From contig JABFTP020000165.1 in NCBI GenBank assembly GCA_013387265.2, forward strand, positions 56,483,954 through 56,547,953: DNA of 64,000 bases. Reading direction: 5' to 3'. Within the stretch, counting starts at the first letter, position 1; each line of letters opens with the position of its first letter. The notes below the pieces were generated by a model. It searched no databases. It had not been told where the DNA came from and saw nothing but the letters and a program-made list of their open reading frames with translations. Shown piece by piece: positions 55,832 to 64,000 of this stretch. A program made the position numbers and the translations under genes. The stretch comes from Cryptolaemus montrouzieri (Eukaryota; Arthropoda; Insecta; Coleoptera; Coccinellidae).

Positions 55832-57799
55832 GAGTAGAGTATCTCGAACACTAATAAATATTTTGATGTGAACCTTGGCACATAGATCAAAGACAGTCCC
55901 ACCAACCTAAAAATGAGATCACAAATATCAAAGTATCTACTATTAGATCCTTAGAGAAAAAAGAAGGCTTTTTATTTCTGATTATCCTAGAAGACAACCA
56001 GTGTATTGAAAACTAGAGAATTTAAAAAGTATTTTCTTGCATAAATTTGGTAGAGTTAAAGAAATCATCGAATTGATTTCTCATTGAGATTTGTGATCCG
56101 ATAAAATCATCGCGTAGAAATCAAATTCAGGTATCTTCACAACATTCTCCGGAATTACTCCAGATCATTTATTCATTATAATTTCCGACAATGGTAGGTA
56201 CACTTTTCCTCATCTAATGCACGATTTGTGTATTATATAAAGCCTAACTAGCTAAGAAGCGCTTATGTTGAACCGTTTCAGAATTGATTATTGATTTCAT
56301 CAATATATGATTATCGCATGTTAGGTCTATAATAAATCTGAAATTTGTATTATTCATGGACAACCATGACTAGCGTATTGATGGATGACAGTGACGGCTG
56401 TTATCCGTATTCTTATCGAAATTTCTCATATGAAGTAAATGGTTTTCAGCATACTTGATAGAATATAATTTTGCTGTTATAAATTGATGTTGAACTCGTT
56501 GAATATACGAGGGGTGTACCACAAGTACTCTACTTGGCAGTTGTTGGAAAAATGTGGTAATGCAAGATGAAATTGAAGAAGCGGGCGATAGGTTGCTAAT
56601 ATCAACCATACTTCATAACTGAAAGCAATAAATTCACTAAAACGTCACGAAATATTTTTTCAACCAGTTATGTTATGCAAGTAATTTCATTTTTTCTTGG
56701 GCAATAAAAGAGATTGGAACAACCCCAAATTATTTTTTCAAATGGCGGATATAGGTCGCAGCTATCTTCTTTTGTTTGTTATTCTGTATTCATCACAATG
56801 TGAATAGTAATTTCGAAACCAATCACTACTTTCACCAAAGGACGGAACGTCTAATAAGTGGTGTTTAAAAAAAACTGCGGGAGTTTTGAGGAAATTTCAA
56901 CAACCTGTAGCTCCATAACGAAGCTTTTGCGGACCTATGTTTATATGAACTTTTGTTCTTAAAATTGCACGTAGATTTACCCCCTCAAGTTCGACATACT
57001 ATTATGTAACACCCTGTATTTATAAACTACCAGTACGCACGCCTCATTTCAGGACCGTAACAGGAGAACGCATAGAATAGCCATGTGCATCAGGCATTTA
57101 ATTTAATATTATCATTGTTAAGTACGCGGTTCCATGATTCAAGTATATATCAAGACCAGAGTTTTGCTTTCCAGCAAGTATTTCATACATATTCTCTTAG
57201 AATGTATATGTAAGATCTAAAGATCAATACAACACACCAAATTATAACGTGGATATAAGACAATTATTTTCGTTCAGCTAAAGCACTCGAGCTGTCTCAT
57301 TAAAAGATGACAAATGTTAACGTCACTCATAACCATAACCATTCAAACATTTATTCAAAGTATATTTCTAGCTTTTCGATTTATACTATTTGATATTAAC
57401 GCTCCCAGGTGAGCTAATGCCGTTTATTATGCATTTATGCTGTCGCCTGTAATTATAGTTTATTATCGTAATTACCTACAGAGAACTCATTCGATGTCAA
57501 AGTCACGTGATATGTTTGTTTGATGTCGGAGAAGTAAGCAGACGAGGTGTGTTCCTTTACCGAATACTCAAGATGTGTTTATTTTTATTTTATTGTTATG
57601 TATTACCTACATTCATGGAAGTTATTACGCTTTCTGAAGAAATGAGTTCATTTAAACTTAATCAAATATTACATCAAACGTCACAACACTCGAGAAGTAA
57701 TGTCAACATAAAACTTCAATATTTCGTCACAGCAAACTTAAGTTTGACATATATTTCGACAGATGACACGACAATGCTTTTATTAAATTCCAATACTAC
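55832..57799. other. Mostly unassigned; right inverted arm at 56596-56717
   Basis: No gene is supported. An ACACCCTGTATT element end lies near 57010. The stretch 57400-57480 (GAGCTAATGCCGTTTATTAT, with TAATTA-type words) is non-repetitive and could be a host regulatory element, without further support. Confidence 0.3.
56596..56717 (-). repeat. ~120-bp inverted repeat, right arm
   Basis: The complement starts ATCTCTTTTATTGCCCAAGA and follows 52385-52506 closely. The arms are 4.1 kb apart. They may be the ends of an element into which composite copy 2 inserted. Confidence 0.8.
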
Positions 57800-58650
57800 C
57801 TAGATCGAAAAGTTCCCCAAATTTATTCGTAAAACTTAAAATACGACGCCATTCATAAAAACTCTCCTTCAAAGTACTCCCTATTAACTATAACCCACTT
57901 GTGCCAACGTTCGTTTCAATCTTCGAAATATTTTTCAAACTCAATTTTCGGTATGGCTATCAGAGCTGTCTTCGATTTTCCTATTATCCCCTTTCAGCTG
58001 CAGAATCTCGTTCCACAGTGGTTTTTCAATCGATCGAACATAAAGAAATATCAGGGAGTCGAATCAGGTGAATTTGATGGCTGTTGGATGGTATTCGTTT
58101 GTTCAAAAACTCACGGATAACGAAGGCATGGTGTGACGAATTGTTTCCACGCGTTTTATGACTCCTAAATAGTAAGCTTTACTGACTGTCTGAGCTTCTG
58201 CTGAAGGCAGATACCTTCATTATCCATGAAAACCGTGAGCTTTGCTTTTTTCTTGCAAAGGCATGTTTTTTCAGTCTTGGCTCATTATATGCATGCATTC
58301 ACTCCCTTGATAAATGTTGAATCGGATTCAGTAGTGGGAATTATGTCTTTAGCGATGTCAATGCACTCTTCGAACAAAATATAAGTCTTTATGGATCAAC
58401 TTTGTTGCAACATGACTCAACCCAAATCATAGACTAAAATGTCTCGAACAGATCCATAAACTATACCCAAGTCCTCTGCTAGCCTTCTGGTATTAAAAAT
58501 TCTATTGAAAGAAGAAATTAATGGATGTGTACAGAGCAAATGTATCGACATAACGCCAGTTTCGAAACTGGTTTGCGAAATTCCAATTTTGGTAGATAAG
58601 TTAAAGATGAAACTTGTAAAATCACTGAGAGATCCTTTATAATCTAGTAA
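57800..58650 (-). pseudogene. mariner-like transposase (decayed)
   Basis: Minus strand: a middle piece AKLTVFMDNEGICLQQKLRQ near 58250-58180, a degraded FLFPxLK-like region near 58050 and a C-terminus AIPKIEFEKYFEDWNERWHK, REYFEGEFL near 57990-57850. The ending WHKC...GDYFEGD is the usual C-terminal sequence of one mariner subgroup, and here it is clear but degraded. The catalytic residues are no longer identifiable. The N-terminus would lie toward 58650 and beyond but is not readable. Confidence 0.65.
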
Positions 58651-59088
58651 AAACGCCCTGATTTACTTTTGAAATTCTATAACAGAAGATTTATTGATTT
58701 TTGCGTCATGCTCCAATCTTGATTATCCTGATCTGCAGTATCTTGAGAAAGCGAAGTCTCAATATGACTGCCGACATATAGCGATGGATAACATCATTGA
58801 ACGTTGTCTATTCAAGCCAGTATCATTGATTACCTAGACATCCTTGGTCACGAACAGAACGTTGAAAAGCTGCACCGCTATTTATATGATATAAAACTTA
58901 TATTAAATGGTTCTCATTGTAGTTTTTTTTGCAATCATAATTTCGAATATGTGAACTGCAGAAAAAATACTGATAGATTTTGAATTAAATCGCGCCTACA
59001 TTCCTCCACACGCTCCAGTATGAGTTTGAACTCGCTACACTCATGTGTTTGCCCGTAGCGTTAGTTTTCTTTCTTGTGCGTTCTAAAA
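58651..59088. other. No recognisable gene
   Basis: The sequence between two mariner relics. It may contain their outer ends; no terminal repeat was aligned. Confidence 0.3.
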
Positions 59089-59665
59089 ATGAGTAGCATC
59101 TCTATTGAACAACGGTGTGCTATTCTGTTTTGTTTCAAACTTGGACACAATGCAACAGCAACATTTAAGAACTTTCGCAAACCTAAGGAGAAAGTGTTTT
59201 ATGGAGAATCCAGCATTTTGGTGATTTGAAGCATTTTCAGTGGGAAGAGAGTCGATTAAAGAAGAAACACTAAGCGAAAAGCCGATGATATTGTTAACAG
59301 AGTCCGGGATCTTGTTCGTTCAGGTCGATGGTTGACTCAGAATGATCGAGGTATAGTTGAATTTGAATCACACTGTAATCTCAATAATTGAGTTTTTAAC
59401 CAGTAAAAAAATTCTTGTGGGTCCTCAGCCGCGTTATTCACCAGACTTGAGTCCTGGTGAGTTTTTTTCCCTTCGCGAGATTTAAAAAACATTTCAGGAT
59501 CTCATTTTGGGATACTTGAAAACATCCAATCAGCTACTGAGCATTGCCGAGTTCCAGAAATGCTATGATGCTTGGAAGGAACGTCTCCAGCGCTGTGTGG
59601 CTTTCCAAGGAAACTATTTTGAAGGAAACAATATTACATTGTATTATATTCGAATGAAATATTGA
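59089..59665 (+). pseudogene. mariner transposase, internally deleted
   Basis: It starts MSSISIEQRCAILFCFKLGH at 59089, with NATATFKNFRK and later VRDLVRSGRWLTQNDRG from the N-terminal DNA-binding half. It then jumps to the C-terminal third: LSPG/FFPSRDLK (remains of SPDLxPxDFFLFPRLK), GILENIQSATEHCRVPEML and GNYFEGNNI, stop at 59665. The first and second catalytic Asp regions are gone. ACACCTCGTATA near 59695-59706 is probably the right terminus; the left end was not found. Confidence 0.75.
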
Positions 59666-60123
59666 AAAACAATCAATATCATCACTTTATTTTTACACCT
59701 CGTATAAACATCATGCTTATAAATTATGCTATGCTCAAGTGCAAGCGTACACTTCTGTTCAAAATTTGTAAGTGGAGAAGATATTGATATATTCTCAGAG
59801 ATTAGACTTTTTCACTCATTAACATTGAGCTAATATTTGCTACCAAGAGCTGGATTATCTTAAGTGAATGTTTTGAAGAATCCTCTGTAGTGTGGTGTAT
59901 TTCAAAAATGAGTTCACAACTAAAACGATAATGTACTCATTTACTTGCCTTCCGTGTTGTAGTTTAGATTTGATGCTGCTATACAGTACAGATATTCACG
60001 TTTATTTATCGATATTAGAATTTCATTCTTCATTCACATTAAAACGAATATATTAAATTGGGATTCATATAATATTTCTGACATCTTTATTACAATTAAC
60101 TAAATTTATTTGTTTTCTTTCAG
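59666..60123. other. No recognisable gene; possible 3' intron end
   Basis: The last 30 bases before 60124 form a T-rich tract ending TTTGTTTTCTTTCAG, a good splice acceptor for the exon candidate that follows. Confidence 0.4.
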
Positions 60124-60181
60124 GCCAAACTTTTGGAGTCCTCCCATGTTTGGCTCGGAGCTTCCACATCCTCAATAGCCG
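60124..60181 (+). other. Candidate host-gene internal exon (58 bp)
   Basis: It is bounded by a strong acceptor (TTTCTTTCAG, 60114-60123) and a consensus donor (GTAAGT, 60182-60187). The 58-bp segment is about half G+C against AT-rich flanks. Two frames are open throughout: AKLLESSHVWLGASTSSIA and QTFGVLPCLARSFHILNSR; the third has TAG. 58 bp is 19 codons plus one base, so it would change phase. I do not recognise the protein. It shows no similarity to transposon proteins elsewhere in the window. It could equally be a chance splice-like pair or an untranslated exon. Confidence 0.45.
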
Positions 60182-61492
60182 GTAAGTGTCAATGTTGAAG
60201 AAGAATGTTTTTTTTCAAACCTTCTCTAAATGATAGTTAAAACCAAAAGTAATAAATGGTAATGATTTTATTATGTTTGAGAGTATCCTTCCTCGTAAAC
60301 AATTTTAACATACAATCCTTGAGGTTTTTACTATTGTTGAAGAGTCTAATGAAAATATGATATATTAACTTATATTAGTAAACCCAGTTTGAACTTAAAA
60401 TCTTTCTTCTCGTCTCATAATTTGAATATGAAACTATAAACCTAATATTCATGAAGGAAACAAATCAGGTGGTTATGAATTCTGTTTTGTGGAAGTTGTC
60501 AGGAAATTTATATAGATAGAACTTCAAGAAATTGTTTTTTTCTTCAAAACTCCTGCAGTTTTTGAGATATTCAGCCAAAGTTTGGAATGCAAGCTTTTTA
60601 CAGCCCAGTTATGAAAAAATTAATTCACTACAAACATTCAATAAGAGCATGTAGAACACCTTTATATTCCCTCTCATATCCATAAGTTCAGCAACGCACA
60701 TGTCAAACACCCAGTATTTCAAATAGGATGGAACATACAAACAGGAACATTCGCTTAGCACCCTTCCATGAAAAAAATAGTCTAAGTTGTGAAAGTTGCT
60801 TGTTACTATATCGTCATCCTTCGATAATATTAACTTAGCTAAAGTTATGGTGAAATTTTGACAACTTCTGTCTAATTCTTTCAAATAAGAAGTTTCAATA
60901 TATATAGTAATATTAATTTTTTTGTTATAACTTTATATCTAAGCTGGTTTATTATTTTCAGCTTATAACACACACCTATTCGTTCATATATTTTATACTT
61001 CTTGAATTAGAAATCAATACAGTTTCACAACTACTGAATAGATTATGTTTCAATTATGATACTCTACATTATTATCTAAACCATGTTACTCAGATTTTAT
61101 TAATAATATAACTATGAAACCGCGTATCTAGTAAACATTCCTGCATTAATATTAAATGTCCATCAATATATTATTAACCAGTGTGAATAAACTGTTCTGG
61201 ATAAATGAGTAATTCAAAACCAATTCCCCAATCGGCGTTACAAGTTAACAGAATGTGTATCGTGATAGCTGACATTCATATCAATCTTTCATGATTCAAT
61301 TACAACTTGAACATAGTTAACCAATTTCGGTTATTTTTGTATCGTTTATATACAGGGTGTAAATGAATACTTCCGGGAGGTGATTTCTCAAGCCGTTTTA
61401 TGACGAACATAGATGTGTTGAAATTTTCTGATTTTTTCAGTGTATTTCTTATAAATACAAGTAAACGATGATTTCTACTCAAATATATTATT
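60182..61492. other. No recognisable gene; element end near 61350
   Basis: Would be intron if the preceding exon is real. A TATACAGGGTGTAAATGAAT end is seen at 61349, of the same type as other CAGGGTG termini in the window, leading toward the PLE at 61493. No coding is supported. Confidence 0.35.
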
Positions 61493-61538
61493 AAATGCTC
61501 GACGCGTTTCGATACACAGTATCCTAATCAAGAGAATG
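61493..61538 (-). ncRNA. Hammerhead-like motif, PLE family 3 (decayed)
   Basis: Minus strand: stem I ATTCTC (61537-61532), box TTGATTA (61531-61525), stem II region with perfect GATAC/GTATC (61523-61511), GAAA (61510-61507), ACGCGT mini stem III, site C, then GAGCAT closing stem I with one mismatch. Box position 8 is T, which cannot pair with position 3, so this copy is likely inactive. Confidence 0.5.
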
Positions 61539-62245
61539 AATACTACAAATATATCTTACTAACAAATTTTTATATATACTAAAGAGGCAATCCACTCAGA
61601 GCTATCCGTACTTGAACTAATGTTTAGGAAATAAATTTAATAAGGGTGAGTTATTTATGTCTACCTGATCATTAGGAGTTTCCGGTGAATACCTAGATCT
61701 GTTAATTTATTTCAAGTACTTCCAGAAGGTTGAGTTTTATACCTCTATTCTCAGAATGTAGGATTTTAAATTCTGAATTGAAAGAGTGACCATTTTCCCT
61801 AAGATGATTTGAATAATTTGAATCGGTTTTTCCATTGATGAAACTGCGTTTATGTTCAGCGATTCTAACATTAAAATTTCTTCCTGTTCTACCTATAAAA
61901 ACAATTGCAATCTGCACAATACAATCTATAAACACCTGATTTATTTTCTTTATTAATTGGAGATTTATAATTCCTGATAAATGAACCTTAATTTGTTGAT
62001 GTTTTGAACGCTATATTTAAATTTGAATTTTTAAAAAGGACTTCACATTATTGCTAATATTGCTTATATATGTTAAACTATTGAATTTCTTGTCTTGGTG
62101 TTCACCGATTGGATATATATGTTGTAAAGCTAATTTTTGTTTTTTCTTATGTATTATGCTGCTAACTAAATTTGCATCATAACCATAATTTATTGCGATC
62201 TGTCTGATCAGGTAATTCTTATGGTAACTACAGTTTTTCAAATGA
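61493..62245 (-). mobile_element. Third PLE, 5'-truncated
   Basis: The minus-strand 3' part of a PLE: the end of the RT domain (NYLIRQIAINYGYDANL, 62241-62140), FNSLTYISN (near 62080), and a GIY-YIG region with IVFIGRTGRNFNVRIAEHKR and SNYSNHLRENGHSF (61935-61702), followed by a terminal repeat with the hammerhead-like motif at its end. The RT catalytic motifs are not present. The first half of GIY-YIG is disrupted. Its sequence differs clearly from the PLEs at 0.6-2.1 kb and 18.6-20.4 kb, so it is a separate family. Confidence 0.85.
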
Positions 62246-62584
62246 TCAGCTCAAATTCTGCATATAGGTGCCCTTTTGAATTCTACCAAATCAAATCACA
62301 TAGACAATTATGAAAATCTACAGGAGATGATGAGGATTTAATATTTTTTGTTGTACATTTTCAAGGAATTTTGAATCTTCTTTATTTCCTGCTTTTTTCG
62401 TATCTGCCACAGTTTCTGTGTAAAAAATTAACCAATCGCATGTAAACGGTGGAAACATATTCGTTCGGTGATTTATTTTACTATAAGACTGCTGTCAAAT
62501 TGATTTCTTTCATTGACAACTCTACACTCTGTTAAGTAAGAGCGTATAATTAATTCAAAAACTCACTTAAGGAGACCCCTCGTT
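62246..62584. other. No recognisable gene
   Basis: An unassigned sequence between the PLE and the Tc1-like relic. Confidence 0.35.
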
Positions 62585-63170
62585 ACATAAATTTATTTTA
62601 CATGTTACGAAGCATGCCGCAATCTCATCAATAAGGTATCCAATAACCGCCAGCGTCGATAATCGCTTGGCATCTTCTTGGCATGCTTTGTACCAAATTT
62701 TAGGATATTCTACGGGAAATGCCAACCAAATGTGTCAAATTTCTGGGTAAATCAGTTTGAAAGCGAACTTGGGTCTTCCTCGAAACTTAAGCTTTATGCA
62801 GATCCAGAAGTTCTCAATGGGATTGATATCAGGAAATTGTGCAGGCCAGTCCAAGGTGAATGTCTTATTCGCTTTTCCAGTCGGTACAGAGGCGACTACG
62901 ATGCTTGGAGTCATTGTCCTCCTGCAGGATCCACTCCTCTTTTCCATCAAACTTTTGGCAGTCGGTATTAAAGCTTTTTTGTAAGTATTGACCATCCCAG
63001 CAGCATTCAGGTTCTTGGTAGAGGTACAAAGTCCCGAAACCATTTTTCGAGAAGCATCCCCATACAATAAATGAATTTTTATGGGATGTTGACGGTGCGC
63101 TGGACAAAATTACTCGAGGAGGAAGACCAAGCCCATGGTACGATAACGTAACCCCAAACAAAAGATTCTT
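62585..63170 (-). pseudogene. Tc1-like transposase C-terminal half (broken)
   Basis: Minus strand: SFIVWGCFSKNGFGTLYLYQ, WILQEDNDSKHRSRLCTDWK (second catalytic Asp in the QEDN block), then after a frameshift near 62865 KTFTLDWPAQFPDINPIENF (third, Glu), about 34 residues apart as in DD34E. After another stop there is IWLAFPVEYPKIWYKACQED with CQEDAKRL as the usual C-terminal part. The DNA-binding half and first Asp are missing beyond 63170. Confidence 0.78.
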
Positions 63171-63399
63171 TGAAGAAAATTACGTTATTTCAATCACGGT
63201 CAATGTTTTCTGTTGCCCAAGCTAGGCGTTAAGTAACGTTCTTTCTAGACAACAGTGGTTGTCAGTGCTTCGCCATTTCAAACCATTTGCATGCAAATAG
63301 TAACGAATAGTTACGTGCTCTCTAATGACAGTTTGCTGCTCCTGTTTAGGTTAGGTTATGCTCCTGTTTAGGAGGGGATATAAATACCCTTGCAGCTGC
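63171..63399. other. No recognisable gene
   Basis: A short unassigned stretch that includes AGGTTAGGTTATG near 63350. Confidence 0.3.
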
Positions 63400-64000
63400 C
63401 TCGCCTTTCTCTGCGTTTTCTTCCATTTGGCTGTGGAATTTTAGGTTTTCCTCTATCAATACCCCAGGTTTTCTGCTTCGTTTTTCCATTCCACTTTCTG
63501 GCTAGCTATTTTTGTTTCTTCCGGGTTCTTCATATCCTTCTTTCTGTTTTTATGGTCAAAGTATTATGCAACTGTCTTGTTTGCATTGACTTCCATCCTT
63601 CATTTTTGAAAATAATCGACCAGTTTATCGGTATCTTCTTGTAGTCTCTTTGTTATAGTTTTCTTGTTCATGTGCGATGTTTAGATTGCTGTGTCGTCAG
63701 CAAACTGTGCTATCTTCGAGTGTTTCATCTCAAGTATGTCCGAGATGTATATATCGAACAGTATCGATCCTTGTGGGACATCGGGCTTTACTTTTATTTG
63801 GAAACATCGTTTTTTTCATCTTGTATATAAGTGCTTCGTGCCAGACTTTGTCGAAGGCCTTCCCTATTTCTAGCAACTTTCCTGCTGTTAGCTTCAATAT
63901 GTTCAGATTCTCGTCTTTATCTTCTATCAGCCTAGACAGCTGGTGGGTCGTTGCCTGTCAACTTTTGTTGACAGCTACATGTTAATTTCATGACGGTGTT
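63400..64000 (-). pseudogene. Jockey-like LINE RT, continuing past the window
   Basis: The minus strand from the right edge: LEIGKAFDKVWHEALIYKMK (motif A, about 63880-63815), then VKPDVPQGSILFDIYISDIL (motif B, about 63790-63735), KIAQFADDTAI with the catalytic FADD (about 63715-63685), a stop, and TKRLQEDTDKLVDYFQKWRM near 63640-63590. GPLLF is reduced to F by a deletion. Frames shift between A and B and again after the box. The 5' part lies outside the window. Confidence 0.8.

Noticed and set aside
57040..57100. Possible exon after CTCATTTCAG
   Set aside because: Weak polypyrimidine tract and no consensus donor after the segment; context is an element end.
63390..63985. Plus-strand open frames at the right edge
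   Set aside because: Antisense to the minus-strand LINE RT with PQGS and FADDT motifs.

Overview
This window looks like animal nuclear DNA, most likely from an insect (a beetle is plausible but not provable here). It is AT-rich, has no operon structure, no bacterial-type gene and no intact gene of any kind. Almost everything recognisable is a decayed mobile element: Penelope-like elements (PLEs) with GIY-YIG endonuclease, Tc1/mariner-superfamily transposons, hAT transposons, non-LTR retrotransposons (CR1/Jockey-like, an RNase H-bearing I/LOA/R1-like fragment, and one R4/Dong-like with a restriction-like endonuclease region), and foldback elements. It reads like a long intron or intergenic region that collects transposons. 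The only host-gene hint is a 58-bp exon-like segment with good splice signals at 60124-60181.

Layout. 0.57-2.1 kb: PLE with a hammerhead-like motif. 2.7-4.8 kb: two Tc1/mariner relics. 6.6-7.9 kb: non-LTR relic. 10.5-11.4 kb: internally deleted non-LTR. 11.5-13.0 kb: foldback element built of ~270-bp units. 13.7-14.6 kb: Tc1 relic. 15.5-17.1 kb: broken copy of an unnamed multicopy protein. 18.3-20.8 kb: two PLE fragments in inverted orientation inside ~335-bp direct repeats. 20.9-23.0 kb: two Tc1/mariner-superfamily elements with visible ends. 23.1-25.0 kb: CR1-like relic between inverted MITE-like copies. 25.5-30.3 kb: hAT element holding a 2.25-kb foldback element and a 229-bp palindromic mini-PLE. 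31.4-34.3 kb: R4/Dong-like element sitting in the TTA-rich tail of another non-LTR element. 35.3-37.8 kb: repeats and RT fragments. 39.3-43.1 kb and 52.5-55.8 kb: two copies of one composite (Tc1/IS630-like transposase end plus hAT); the first is split by a LINE with an 11-bp target duplication. 44.4-48.0 kb: two non-LTR relics. 49.6-50.6 kb: the best preserved Tc1 transposase. 50.85 kb: (TA)67. 57.8-59.7 kb: two mariner relics. 61.5-64.0 kb: a third PLE, a Tc1-like relic and a non-LTR RT running off the window.

The strongest signal is the PLE set. Each of three different PLEs carries, at the end of its terminal repeat, a minimal hammerhead-ribozyme-like fold (CUGAUGA-like box, stem II, GAAA, tiny stem III, cleavage site, stem I). 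One copy has been reduced to a perfect 188-bp palindrome of this terminal repeat and still has a 12-bp target-site duplication. PLE hammerheads are known as a class; the palindromic mini-element, the ~335-bp direct repeats around the 18-20 kb pair, and the U3-A8 core variant are the parts worth checking as new. All coordinates and alignments were made by eye, without tools.
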